Shown piece after piece: positions 25,130-33,364 of a stretch of DNA of 64,000 bases (within the stretch, counting starts at the first letter, position 1; every line of letters starts with the position of its first letter). Both the position numbers and the translations under genes were made by a program. The DNA comes from DASYRM01 sp036004405. GTDB lineage: Bacteria > Acidobacteriota > Vicinamibacteria > Vicinamibacterales > UBA2999. The stretch covers positions 8,519-72,518 of the forward strand of contig DASYRM010000028.1 in NCBI GenBank assembly GCA_036004405.1. Reading direction: 5' to 3'. The notes below the pieces were generated by a model. The model did not search any database, had not been told where the DNA came from, and saw only the letters and a program-made list of their open reading frames with translations.

Positions 25130-26029
25130 ATGCCCGTTACCACTGCAATCTCGAGCGTCGACACTCACCCGCGCCGCACGGTCCGCGTGCTCGACACGCA
25201 CATGAGCTACGTCGATACCGGCACGGGTGACCCGATCGTGTTCCTTCACGGCAACCCGACGTCGTCGTATCTGTGGCGCAACATCATTCCCTTTCTCACC
25301 GGGTGCGGCCGGTGTCTCGCGCCCGATCTCGTGGGGATGGGTCGCTCAGGCAAGGCGCCGAACAAGACCTATCGCTTTACCGACCACGCGCGGTATCTGG
25401 ACGCCTGGTTCGACGCGCTTGCGCTGACCGATCGCGTCGTGCTCGTGGTGCACGATTGGGGCTCGGCGCTCGGCTTCCACTGGGCGAGCCGCCATCCGGA
25501 ACGAGTGCAGGGCATTGCCTACATGGAAGCGATCGTCCAGCCGAGACGATGGGACGATTTCCCTGCCGGCCGCGACGCCATGTTCCGCGCGCTGCGCTCG
25601 GACAAAGGGGAACCGATGGTGCTGGGGGACAACTTCTTCGTCGAAACAGTCCTGCCGAAGAGCGTCATGCGACTACTGTCCGACGAGGAAATGGCCGCCT
25701 ACCGGGCGCCATTCCCCGATCCGGAATCGCGGCTGCCCACGCTGGTGTGGCCGCGGGAGCTGCCCATTGCGGGCGAGCCGGCCGACGTCGTCAGCGCGGT
25801 CGAGCAGTACGGCCGCTGGCTGGCGGCAAGCGCGGTTCCGAAGCTCTTCGTCGCCGCGGAGCCCGGAGCGCTGCTCGTCGGGCGCGCCCGCGAGTTTTGC
25901 CGGACCTGGCCGAATCAGCAGGAGGTGACCGTGAAGGGCATCCACTACGTCCAGGAAGATTCACCCGCCGAGATCGGACGGGCGCTGCAGGAGTGGCTGC
26001 AACCGTTGCGCAGGAGGAACGACCGATGA
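25130..26029 (+). CDS. Haloalkane dehalogenase-like alpha/beta hydrolase (LinB-type)
   Basis: A 299-residue hydrolase from ATG 25130, preceded by GAGGAGG. The blocks HGNPTSSYLWRNIIPFL, VVHDWGSALGFHW (nucleophile Asp followed by Trp), YMEAIVQPRRWDDFP (Glu at the expected position of the dehalogenase triad acid) and IHYVQEDSPAEIG (catalytic His) match haloalkane dehalogenases of the LinB group. The halide-stabilising Asn (HGNPTS) and Trp (HDWG) are both present, which favours real dehalogenase activity over esterase. Probably controlled by the divergent MocR gene. Confidence 0.9.
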   Translation: MPVTTAISSVDTHPRRTVRVLDTHMSYVDTGTGDPIVFLHGNPTSSYLWRNIIPFLTGCGRCLAPDLVGMGRSGKAPNKTYRFTDHARYLDAWFDALALTDRVVLVVHDWGSALGFHWASRHPERVQGIAYMEAIVQPRRWDDFPAGRDAMFRALRSDKGEPMVLGDNFFVETVLPKSVMRLLSDEEMAAYRAPFPDPESRLPTLVWPRELPIAGEPADVVSAVEQYGRWLAASAVPKLFVAAEPGALLVGRAREFCRTWPNQQEVTVKGIHYVQEDSPAEIGRALQEWLQPLRRRNDR

Positions 26030-26094
26030 ACGCTCGCGTGAATTACGGAAAGGCTGCTCCCGGCGTCTACGAGGCCATGGACGTCTTGTTCTAG
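26026..26094 (+). pseudogene. Truncated N-terminus of a carboxymuconolactone decarboxylase/AhpD-like gene
   Basis: A 22-codon reading frame starts at ATG 26026 (GTGA/ATGA-type overlap with the dehalogenase end, behind AGGAGG). Its MNARVNYGKAAPGVYEAM is the typical first segment of AhpD-like proteins (usual start MN-R-NY-K-APG-Y-AM-GL). It then breaks off (DVLF and stop) where the gene on the opposite strand ends. The remaining 120 or so residues, with the CxxC active site, are absent, so I call it a deletion remnant. Confidence 0.6.
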
Positions 26095-26933
26095 CTGCGC
26101 GTCCTGGCGAGCTGCGGCGTCTTCTTGGGCGCCGGCTTCTGGAGGTGGTGCTCGGACAGGTGTTCTTTGAGGAGCGCGAACGCCTGCTCCGGACTGTCGG
26201 CGCGCTTGATCAGGCTGGTGTCCCCACGATCAATCGCGCCCCACTCGGCCATCGGCTCCAGGTTGAGGATCGGATCCCAGTACTCCGAGCCGTAGAGGAT
26301 GATCTGAATCCGCTCGCCGAGCTTCTCGGTCTGCATCAGCGTGAGGATCTCGAACATCTCGTCGAGCGTTCCGAAACCGCCCGGAAAGACAACGAGCGCC
26401 TTCGCCAGGTAGGCAAACCAAAACTTGCGCATGAAGAAGTAGTGGAACTCGAAGTGCAGCCCCTCGGTGATGTAGGGGTTGGCGCCCTGCTCGAACGGCA
26501 GCCGGATGTTGAGGCCGATCGTCTTGCCGCCCGCTTCGTGCGCGCCGCGGTTGGCCGCTTCCATGATGCCGGGACCGCCCCCGCTCGTCACCACGAAACG
26601 GTGCAGCGGTGAGTCCAGCGACATCGACCAGGTCGTCAGCTGCTTGGCGAGCGTCCGCGCCTCCTCGTAGTAGCGCGACCACTCGACGGCCTTGCGCGCC
26701 CTGGCGAGCACCGTGTCGTCCACCACGCCGCCGGTCATGTGCTCCGACAAGGCGAGCTCCGCGCGCTCGCGGCTGTGGACGCGCGCCGAACCGAACAGCA
26801 CCACCGTGTCCTGGATGTTCTGCGCCTTGAAGCGGCGCATCGGCTCGAGGTACTCGGCCAGGATCCGCAGCGGCCGGCCGTCCCCACTCGCGAGGAAGTC
26901 GGTGTCCAGATAGGCCAGGGGCTGCAGGTGCAT
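26091..26933 (-). CDS. LOG/TIGR00730-family Rossmann-fold protein
   Basis: A 280-residue member of the lysine-decarboxylase-like/LOG family; related enzymes release cytokinin bases or act on nucleoside 5'-monophosphates. SGGGPGIMEAANRGA and VVFPGGFGTLDEMFE (the PGGxGTxxE motif) are both intact, with the R and E predicted for catalysis. It has an N-terminal extension (about 45 residues) before VVLFGSARVHSRE and a C-terminal helix. Start at ATG 26933: GATAAT (26945-26940) ends 6 nt upstream and no Shine-Dalgarno is present. Its stop overlaps the end of the AhpD remnant. Confidence 0.9.
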   Translation of the reverse strand: MHLQPLAYLDTDFLASGDGRPLRILAEYLEPMRRFKAQNIQDTVVLFGSARVHSRERAELALSEHMTGGVVDDTVLARARKAVEWSRYYEEARTLAKQLTTWSMSLDSPLHRFVVTSGGGPGIMEAANRGAHEAGGKTIGLNIRLPFEQGANPYITEGLHFEFHYFFMRKFWFAYLAKALVVFPGGFGTLDEMFEILTLMQTEKLGERIQIILYGSEYWDPILNLEPMAEWGAIDRGDTSLIKRADSPEQAFALLKEHLSEHHLQKPAPKKTPQLARTRS

Positions 26934-27003
26934 ACGCTGATTATCGGGCAGTGTCCTCGGCCGCGTGACACGCGGGGCGCGTATGGCATGATCGGAGGTC
27001 CTG

Positions 27004-27186
27004 ATGACTCCAGAGGATTGGCTCGAGAGCGCCCGTGCCGACGCCCGGCACCGCGGGCTGCCCGATCTGCGGCCGGCGCTCGAGGGGCTGGCCCGGGCCG
27101 CGGGTGTCATGCGGGCCGCCGACTGGAATGACGACGCATCGGGCGCCTCCGAATCCGCGCCCGCGGCGCCGGCCCCGGCGGGATGA
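27004..27186 (+). CDS. Small acidic protein, possible GatC/AtzG-like amidase partner
   Basis: A 60-residue protein behind a strong GGAGG at 26995-26999. Its stop overlaps the amidase start (ATGA), so the two are translationally coupled. The core PDLRPALEGLARAAGVMRAADWNDDA looks like one short helix pair plus an Ala/Pro-rich tail. Amidases of the GatA/AtzE type often have a small companion subunit, so partner status is a reasonable inference, but sequence similarity to GatC is weak. Confidence 0.65.
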   Translation: MTPEDWLESARADARHRGLPDLRPALEGLARAAGVMRAADWNDDASGASESAPAAPAPAG

Positions 27187-28559
27187 CGGGCCCTGTCGAG
27201 CTGCCGTCGATCGTCGATCTCGCGGGGTCTATTCGCGCCGGGGAAACGACGTCCGAGGCGGCCACCGAGCGCTGCCTCGCGGTGATCCGCAACCGCGACG
27301 CCTCGATCAACGCCTTCATCGCCGTGCTGGGTGAGACGGCCCTCGACGCCGCACGCGCCGCCGATCGCGAGCTGCGGTCGGGCCGCGACCGCGGACTGCT
27401 GCACGGCGTGCCGATCTCGATCAAGGACATCCTCGACATGTCGGGCCTGCCCACGACGGCCGCGTCACACGTGCGGCGCGAGCACGTGGCCGCGCGCGAC
27501 GCGACGGTGGTGGCTCGCCTTCGCGAGGCGGGAGCCGTGCTCGTCGGCAAGACCAACCTGCACGAGTTCGCGCTCGGCACCACCAACGAGGAGTCGGCGT
27601 ACGGACCGGTGCATCACCCGCTCGACGCCACGCGATCGCCGGGCGGATCGTCGGGAGGCTCGGCCGCGTCGGTCCTCGCGGGCATGGCCTACGCGTCGAT
27701 CGGCACCGACACCGGCGGCTCGATCCGCATTCCGTGCGCCGCCTGCGGACTGGTCGGCCTGAAGCCGCGCTTTCGCGACGTGCCGACCCAGGGCGTGGTG
27801 CCGCTGAGCGCCTCGCTCGACCACGTGGGCCCGCTGTGCGCCACGGTGGCGGATGCGGCCGCGATCTTCCGCACGATTGCCGACGCCCCTGCGATCGACG
27901 GCCCACCGGTGACTGGTTCCGCGCGCGGCCTCCGGCTCGGCGTGCCACGCCGCTACTTCTTCGACCTCCTCGACGACGAAGTGGCGCGCGCGTTCGAGGC
28001 CACCTGCGCGCGCCTCACGGATGCTGGCGTGTTGCTCGACGAGGTGGCGATTCCACACGCCAGCGAGATTGCGGCCATCTATCTGCACGTAGCGCTCACC
28101 GAGGCGGCGGCGTTCCACGCCAGAACGCTCGAGAGCCGGCCAGACGACTACACGCCGACGATTCGTGTGCGCCTCGAAGCCGGCCGCTATGTGCTGGCCG
28201 AGGACTATCTGCGCGCCTTGCGCGGTCGCGATGTGCTGCGCTCCGAGGTGTCGGCGGCGCTCGACGGCCGCGACGGGCTGCTGCTCCCGTCGCTTGCCGT
28301 GCCCGCGACGCCGCTCGGAGCCGCCACGGTCCGCGTCGGCACCGTCGACGAGCCGGTGCGCAATGTCACCTTGCGGCTCACGCAGCTCTTCAACATCACC
28401 GGACACCCGGCGATCACCGTTCCGTGCGGCGCCACCGGCAGCGGCCTGCCGATCGGCGCCCAGCTCGTCGGATCGGCCACTGCCTCGCTTCTGCAGGTGG
28501 CCGCGGCCCTCGAAGCACCCATCCGCGGCAGCCGCTCCGTAACGTTGCCTCGATCGTGA
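27183..28559 (+). CDS. Amidase signature enzyme (GatA-like)
   Basis: Hydrolyses an amide or serves as a glutamine-dependent amidotransferase subunit. The Ser-cisSer-Lys triad can be placed: K81 (SIKDILD), S156 (SPGGSSGGSAAS) and S180 (GTDTGGSIRIP), with the same spacing as in GatA. Length 458 aa is close to GatA (about 485). The start ATG lies in the ATGA overlap with the small upstream gene, and its stop overlaps the next gene (GTGA). No gatB is visible, so a free amidase with a small partner is the better reading than tRNA amidotransferase. Confidence 0.9.
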   Translation: MTGPVELPSIVDLAGSIRAGETTSEAATERCLAVIRNRDASINAFIAVLGETALDAARAADRELRSGRDRGLLHGVPISIKDILDMSGLPTTAASHVRREHVAARDATVVARLREAGAVLVGKTNLHEFALGTTNEESAYGPVHHPLDATRSPGGSSGGSAASVLAGMAYASIGTDTGGSIRIPCAACGLVGLKPRFRDVPTQGVVPLSASLDHVGPLCATVADAAAIFRTIADAPAIDGPPVTGSARGLRLGVPRRYFFDLLDDEVARAFEATCARLTDAGVLLDEVAIPHASEIAAIYLHVALTEAAAFHARTLESRPDDYTPTIRVRLEAGRYVLAEDYLRALRGRDVLRSEVSAALDGRDGLLLPSLAVPATPLGAATVRVGTVDEPVRNVTLRLTQLFNITGHPAITVPCGATGSGLPIGAQLVGSATASLLQVAAALEAPIRGSRSVTLPRS

Positions 28560-29638
28560 TCACCACTCTTTTTCACTCCTGGGAGCACCGGCTCGCGTCG
28601 GCGACGAAGAATCGGGTGGTGCGCCCGTTCGAGTGGGGGCTGGACTGGCTTCCTGAGGCGAATGGGTTGGGTGAGGCGAGCCCGGAGGACGCCAGTCGAG
28701 CCGTCGAGCGGTATGTCGAGGAGGTGATGCGCGACACGCACGCCTTCTTCACGCCGCCGCCTACGACCGACTTCGCATTCACGGCGGCGGATCCAAAGCG
28801 ATCGGCGTACGGCGAGTCGGGCACGCTGCGGTTTCCGAGCGCCCTCGTCACCCCGCACCACAGAAACAATACGGTGGCGGCGCGCTGGTTTCCGAGCGCC
28901 GCGGCGCGTCAGGGCGCGTCGAACGGCCACGCGACCGATCGAGGACCGGTCGTCCTGGTACTGCCGCAATGGAATGCCGACGCCGGCGGCCACGTCGGCC
29001 TGTCGCGGCTCCTGGCGCGCTTCGGCATCTCCGCGCTGCGTCTCAGCCTGCCCTATCACGACGTGCGGATGCCGGAGGAGATCCAGCGAGCCGACTACAT
29101 CGTCAGCGCCAACGTGGCGCGCACGCTCCAGTCGTGCCGGCAGGCCGTCCTCGACACGCGGCGTGCGGTGGACTGGCTTGCCGCGCAAGGCTTCGAGCGC
29201 ATCGGCATTTTGGGCACCAGCCTCGGGTCGTGCCTGTCGCTGCTGGCGACGGCGCACGATCCGCGCATCCGCGCCGCGGCGCTCAACCATGTCTCACCGT
29301 GGTTTGCCGACGTCGTGTGGCGCGGGCTCTCCACCCGCCACGTCCGCGAGGGCCTCGAGGGGCACGTCGACCTGGAGCGGCTGCGCCGCATCTGGATGCC
29401 TATCAGCCCGATGGCGCATCTGGACGCGATGCGCCGCACGCGCAGCCTGCTGGTGTACGCGCGCTACGACCTGACCTTCCCGGTGGACCTCTCCGAGCTG
29501 CTCCTGGAACGCTTTGCCGACCACGGAATCCCGCACGAACGATTCGCCCTGCCCTGCGGGCACTACAGCACAGGCATGGCCCCCTTCAAATTCGTCGACG
29601 CCTACGTGTTGATCCGGTTTTTGAAGCGAAATCTATAA
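28556..29638 (+). CDS. Alpha/beta hydrolase, ABHD18-like
   Basis: A 360-residue protein from GTG 28556, overlapping the amidase stop by 4 nt. PVVLVLPQWNADAGGHVGLSRLLARFGISALRLSLPYHD, the nucleophile elbow ILGTSLGSCLSL, an Asp-bearing YARYDLTFPVDLSELL and the final His in CGHYSTG make an alpha/beta-hydrolase triad. The extended N-terminus (about 110 residues, with RPFEWGLDWL) resembles ABHD18-type proteins of unknown substrate. No signal peptide. Operon with the amidase suggests a shared pathway. Confidence 0.82.
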   Translation: MITTLFHSWEHRLASATKNRVVRPFEWGLDWLPEANGLGEASPEDASRAVERYVEEVMRDTHAFFTPPPTTDFAFTAADPKRSAYGESGTLRFPSALVTPHHRNNTVAARWFPSAAARQGASNGHATDRGPVVLVLPQWNADAGGHVGLSRLLARFGISALRLSLPYHDVRMPEEIQRADYIVSANVARTLQSCRQAVLDTRRAVDWLAAQGFERIGILGTSLGSCLSLLATAHDPRIRAAALNHVSPWFADVVWRGLSTRHVREGLEGHVDLERLRRIWMPISPMAHLDAMRRTRSLLVYARYDLTFPVDLSELLLERFADHGIPHERFALPCGHYSTGMAPFKFVDAYVLIRFLKRNL

Positions 29639-29704
29639 CTCCTGGCGGTCCTAATGGATTAGCGCTATTGATGGGCGCGGGCCCGGCCGGGAGAATTCCA
29701 ATCC

Positions 29705-30847
29705 ATGCGATCGCTTCCCGGCATTCTCGGCACCGCTCTCGTCGTAACGCTCCTCCCCGGCGTGGCGCCCGAGGCCTCGGCCCAGGGCTGTATCCTCCTG
29801 CGCCAGACCGCGCCCTTGTTCGGCACCACCGACTCGCTCGGCAACGAAGCCGGCACCTGGAACATCACCTTCACGGGTCGCACCTCCACGGCGGATCACC
29901 ATTACAACGGCACGGTCTACCAGGCGCAGCGGCAGACCGAGCAGACCTACGTCGTCAACCGCCAGAACTCGATGACGGCCACGATCGCGTATCAGCTGAC
30001 GAACCGCATCAGCCTGAACGCCGGGATCCCGTTCGTGGAGGCGTCGTGGGGCATCCCGTCGCCTCGCGCCGGCGGCCCGGCGGCCCGCGCCAACGAGAAC
30101 GCGCGCGGCCTCGGCGACATCACGTCGCTGGCACGCTTCGCGGTGGTGGACCCGGCGAGCGGCCGCAGCTGGAATCTGATGGTTGGCGGCGGCGTGAAGT
30201 TCCCCACCGGCGACAGCGGCGCCACCGACGTGTTCCCGGACAACCAGGGGCTGAACAATCTCGAGCGCCATGTGGACATCTCGGTGAACCCGGGCGACGG
30301 CGGCTGGGGCGTGATCCTCGACCTGCAGGGCTACAAACAGCTGGGCCGCTTCACCACGTTCGGATCGGGCACGTGGCTGGCCAATCCGCGCGACACGGCG
30401 GCGGCAACGCGCGGCACGCTCGTGACCGCGACGCCCACGAACTACAACACCGTGTCCGACCAGTTCCTGTTCCGCACCGGGACGGCGGTCGCCCTCACCG
30501 AGCACATCTCGGCCTCGATCGCGTGGCGCATGGAAGGCGTGCCGCGCTACGACGTCCTCGGCGACTCGCACGGCTTCCGCCGTCCGGGCGTCGAGATGTA
30601 CTGGGAGCCGGGCGTCACCTTCATGAGCGGCCGCCACTCGGTGTCGTTCAACTTCCCGGTGGGCTACTACTACAACCGCTTCACCAACCCGTACACGAAG
30701 AATCCGGGCGACTCCACGTTCCCGGAATACGTGAACATCGCCACCTACTCGATGCGGTTCGGCGGCGCGAAGAGCCACACCCTGCGGGTGCCGGCCGCCA
30801 CCGATCAGCCGCCGGCGGGACGCCTGCCAGGCCAGCGTGAGGACTAG
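29705..30847 (+). CDS. Outer-membrane beta-barrel protein (transporter-like)
   Basis: A 380-residue barrel with a signal peptide (LVVTLLPGVAPEASAQ). Alternating strands such as NSMTATIAYQLTNRISLNAGIPFVEASWG, NLMVGGGVKFPTGDS, HISASIAWRMEGVPRYD and SVSFNFPVGYYYNRF are typical of phenol/MetA-like transporter barrels. The last 20 residues are a Pro/Arg-rich tail. Its stop overlaps the start of the thioredoxin gene by 1 nt, so they share an mRNA. Confidence 0.8.
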   Translation: MRSLPGILGTALVVTLLPGVAPEASAQGCILLRQTAPLFGTTDSLGNEAGTWNITFTGRTSTADHHYNGTVYQAQRQTEQTYVVNRQNSMTATIAYQLTNRISLNAGIPFVEASWGIPSPRAGGPAARANENARGLGDITSLARFAVVDPASGRSWNLMVGGGVKFPTGDSGATDVFPDNQGLNNLERHVDISVNPGDGGWGVILDLQGYKQLGRFTTFGSGTWLANPRDTAAATRGTLVTATPTNYNTVSDQFLFRTGTAVALTEHISASIAWRMEGVPRYDVLGDSHGFRRPGVEMYWEPGVTFMSGRHSVSFNFPVGYYYNRFTNPYTKNPGDSTFPEYVNIATYSMRFGGAKSHTLRVPAATDQPPAGRLPGQRED

Positions 30848-31332
30848 TGAGGGTTCTGCTGGTCGCCATTGTGACGGCGCTGGCCGCGCTCCAACCTGTC
30901 ACGGCTGCTGAGAGCTTCAAGCCCTTCAAGAAACTGAAGGGGCTCGACGGCTCTCAACAGTCGCTGGGCGATGTTCTGGGCCGGAAGGCTACGCTCGTCG
31001 TGTTCTTCTTCCCCACCTGCCCGTACTGCAACGCCGCGTTCCCCGAGGTGCAGAAGATCTATGACCGCTACAAGGACCAGGGGCTGTCCATGGTGTGGAT
31101 CAACGTCCTGCCCGACGAGGAGAAGCTGATCGCGCCGTGGCGCGCGCAGCACGGCTACACCGCGCCCGTGCTGCTCGGAAACCGCGCCGTGGCCAACGAC
31201 TACGAGCTGCGCATGACGCCGACCCACTTCCTGCTCGACGCCAAGGGCGCGGTGCTCTCGACCCATGCCGGATACAGTGCCGGAGACGAAAAGACCCTCG
31301 AGCGCGACGTCCGGCAGGCGCTTGGGCAATAG
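30847..31332 (+). CDS. Secreted thioredoxin-like protein (TlpA/ResA family)
   Basis: A 161-residue protein, GTG start, signal peptide (LVAIVTALAALQPVTAA). The thioredoxin fold includes LVVFFFPTCPYCNAAFPEVQKIY with the active pair C58/C61 (CPYC, a more oxidising-type dipeptide than the CGPC of thioredoxin), WINVLPDEE, and the cis-Pro MTPTHFLLDAKG. It reduces or oxidises periplasmic disulfides, cytochrome c Cys or a partner. It sits between an outer-membrane barrel and a DsbD-alpha-domain gene, so electrons may pass among them. Confidence 0.92.
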   Translation: MRVLLVAIVTALAALQPVTAAESFKPFKKLKGLDGSQQSLGDVLGRKATLVVFFFPTCPYCNAAFPEVQKIYDRYKDQGLSMVWINVLPDEEKLIAPWRAQHGYTAPVLLGNRAVANDYELRMTPTHFLLDAKGAVLSTHAGYSAGDEKTLERDVRQALGQ

Positions 31333-31867
31333 GGTCCGGCTGCTCGCGGCGGCCGCAGCGGTCGCCGTGCTCGGCCTCCGACCCGGCGCGCAGTCGCCGC
31401 CGCAGGTCTCCTCGAACCTGCAGGGGCGGACACTGTCGATGTCCACCGATCAGCTGACGGTGGCCGCCACGCTCGCGCCGCTTCAGCTCCCGCCAGGCGG
31501 GCGGGTGACGCTCACCGCCGCGGTCACCCCGAAGGCCGGCATGCATGTGTACGCGCCCGGGTCGCGCTACCGCGCCGTTGGCATCAAGCTGGCCGCCACC
31601 TCGCCCTTCCGGCTCGAAGCGCCGGTCGAGTACCCGAAGCCAGGGCTCTACACCTTCAAACCGCTCAACGAGCAGGTGCCGGCCTACGACGCACCGTTCC
31701 GGTTGATCGCACAGATCGTCCTCGACACCTCCAAGCCGATCGTCACGCCGCGACGCCCGCTCCCCGTCACCCTGAAGGCGTCGCTCGACTACCAGGCCTG
31801 CGACAACCGGTTCTGCTACCTGCCGGAGTCGATCCCGCTGCAGTGGACGATCACCAGCACGCCCTGA
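31322..31867 (+). CDS. Stand-alone DsbD N-terminal (alpha) domain protein
   Basis: About 181 residues if TTG 31322 is used (an ATG at 31265 lies 57 nt upstream; the TTG gives a proper signal peptide, RLLAAAAAVAVLGLRPGAQ). The C-terminal LDYQACDNRFCYLPESIPLQW carries the CDNRFC disulfide pair of the DsbD alpha domain, and GGRVTLTAAVTPKAGMHVY and KPGLYTFKPLNEQVPAYDAPFRL match its beta framework. The membrane and gamma domains of DsbD are missing, so it must take electrons from another protein, perhaps the neighbouring thioredoxin. Confidence 0.82.
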   Translation: MGNRVRLLAAAAAVAVLGLRPGAQSPPQVSSNLQGRTLSMSTDQLTVAATLAPLQLPPGGRVTLTAAVTPKAGMHVYAPGSRYRAVGIKLAATSPFRLEAPVEYPKPGLYTFKPLNEQVPAYDAPFRLIAQIVLDTSKPIVTPRRPLPVTLKASLDYQACDNRFCYLPESIPLQWTITSTP

Positions 31868-31891
31868 GGGATCTGGACTCGTACCAGGCGG

Positions 31892-32320
31892 TCAGGTCGT
31901 TTCCGGATTCCCCGCCGTTCCCTCGGGCTGGATGAAGGACCAGTGGCTGTGGAAGATGCGCCAGCCCTGCGCCGTGCGCCGGTAGGCTTCGGTGGAATTC
32001 CAGCGCGAGATCGCGCGCTCGCGCCCGTCGTCGGTGCGATAGCTGACCAGGTTGAACGACAGCAGCGCCACGTCGCCGCCATGCTGCACCGTGGCGCCGA
32101 TCATGTCGTAGCGATCAACGCGAATCTTGCCAGCTATCGGCGCGAACAAGGCCTCCATCGCGGCCACGCCGTCCACCCGGCGTTCCTGGGCTGGATCGAA
32201 GTAGGTGACGTCGGCGGCGAAGAGCGCGAGGTACGCGGATGGGTCGCCTTGTCCCCAGCGATCGAGCGCGGCGCGCTCCAGGGCAATCACGTCGGTGGCG
32301 ACGTCGATCGTCGTCGTCAT
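31892..32320 (-). CDS. SnoaL/NTF2-like protein (DUF4440-type)
   Basis: A 142-residue cytosolic protein (no signal peptide) with the cone-fold signature: DVIALERAALDRWGQGDPSAYLALFAADVTYFDPAQERRVDGVAAM, a VRLLSFNLVSYRTDDGRERAISRWNSTEAY-type strand set and YRRTAQGWRIFHSHWSFIQP. The ATG at 32320 sits behind AAGGAG and overlaps the sigma-factor stop (ATGA). Coupling to an ECF sigma factor suggests it may be a ligand-sensing partner; that is inference. Confidence 0.85.
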   Translation of the reverse strand: MTTTIDVATDVIALERAALDRWGQGDPSAYLALFAADVTYFDPAQERRVDGVAAMEALFAPIAGKIRVDRYDMIGATVQHGGDVALLSFNLVSYRTDDGRERAISRWNSTEAYRRTAQGWRIFHSHWSFIQPEGTAGNPETT

Positions 32321-33225
32321 GCGTCTCCTTTCGCCGCGGCGTCGCGCGGACCGTCGAGGATCGATTCGAAGGTGGGCTGCCGCAGCAGCGTTCGGATGGC
32401 ACCGGCCAGCGCCGGCGGCGTCTGGAACGGGTGATCGCGATGCACAGCGGCGTAGGCAGCGTCGAGCGCGTTGACGTCCTCGTGCACGGCCGGCGCCAGC
32501 TCGCGCACGCGCGTGACGTGCGCTGACGCGAAGAGGAGCTTTGCCGGATCGACGAACCCGGCATTGATGAACGCCTGCGTCTTGCGCGCGCAGCGGCACG
32601 GGTTGGCGGTGTTCACCAGGCCGCACTTGCGATCCATGAACTGGTGCAGGTCGCGCCGGGCCCGTGACAGGCGCTGGCGGAAGGCGTCGCGGCTCACCTC
32701 GAGCAGCTCGGCGCCCACCGTGTCCATGACGCCGAAGATCTCGCCGAGCACGTAGACCAGCCGCTGCTCTCGATCGAGGCACAGCAACATCCCCATGGAG
32801 CAGCCGATGCGGGCTTCGTCCACGAGCAGCTGCACGTCGGCCGGCACCGTCGAGGGATCGGGCAGGTCGAGGTCCGGCGCGGAGTCGAGGCCCTCGGCGT
32901 AACGGTCGAAGCTGTAGCCCACTTCTTCGGCGCGCGTGCGCTTCATGTTGAGCAGGTGGTTGACGGCGATCCGATAGAGCCAGGTGCGCAGACGGCTGCG
33001 CCCCTCGAAGGTCGACAGCTTCGTGATGAACTTGATCAGAATCTCCTGCGTGGCGTCGTCGGCATCCTGCGGCAGGTACACCATCCGCAGGGCGACGTTG
33101 TAGATCCACGGCCGGTGCCGCTCGACCAGCGCCTCGAGCGCGCCCCGGTCGCCCTGCTGCACCAGTCGCACCAGCTCCAGGTCGTCGGCCTCGGCTCCGT
33201 CGCCAATTGGAGTCACTGTTGTCAT
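32317..33225 (-). CDS. ECF-type sigma factor with Cys-rich C-terminal extension
   Basis: A 302-residue sigma-70-family factor. Region 2 is LVQQGDRGALEALVERHRPWIYNVALRMV ... QDADDATQEILIKFI ... FEGRSRLRTWLYRIAVNHLLNMKR, and region 4 is REQRLVYVLGEIFGVMDTVGAELLEVSRDAFRQRLSRARRDLHQFM. A further 90 residues follow, with Cys in CGLVNTANPCRCARKTQAF, a pattern seen in ECF groups with a C-terminal regulatory domain. TCTAAT (33239-33234) ends 8 nt before the ATG with no Shine-Dalgarno. No anti-sigma gene is adjacent; the coupled SnoaL gene is the only partner. Confidence 0.9.
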   Translation of the reverse strand: MTTVTPIGDGAEADDLELVRLVQQGDRGALEALVERHRPWIYNVALRMVYLPQDADDATQEILIKFITKLSTFEGRSRLRTWLYRIAVNHLLNMKRTRAEEVGYSFDRYAEGLDSAPDLDLPDPSTVPADVQLLVDEARIGCSMGMLLCLDREQRLVYVLGEIFGVMDTVGAELLEVSRDAFRQRLSRARRDLHQFMDRKCGLVNTANPCRCARKTQAFINAGFVDPAKLLFASAHVTRVRELAPAVHEDVNALDAAYAAVHRDHPFQTPPALAGAIRTLLRQPTFESILDGPRDAAAKGDA

Positions 33226-33329
33226 CCTGCCGAATTAGACACAAGAGCCGTTCGAGTGTGACAGCCCGTCCTTTTCAAGCGTTCTTACCCACCCGACCCA
33301 CCTGACCTACCCGACTCACCCGACCCTGC

Positions 33330-33358
33330 TTGAACTTGTACTATTGATGTAGTACAAT
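33330..33358 (+). promoter_or_regulatory. Sigma-70 promoter fused to a GntR/YtrA-type operator
   Basis: TTGAAC (33330-33335), 17-nt spacer, TACAAT (33353-33358). The spacer contains the perfect inverted repeat TTGTACTA (33336-33343), N6, TAGTACAA (33350-33357), whose right arm overlaps the -10. The GT...AC arms are the usual GntR-family form. It precedes the GntR gene by 7 nt, so autorepression is the obvious model. Confidence 0.8.
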
Positions 33359-33364
33359 CGCTCT

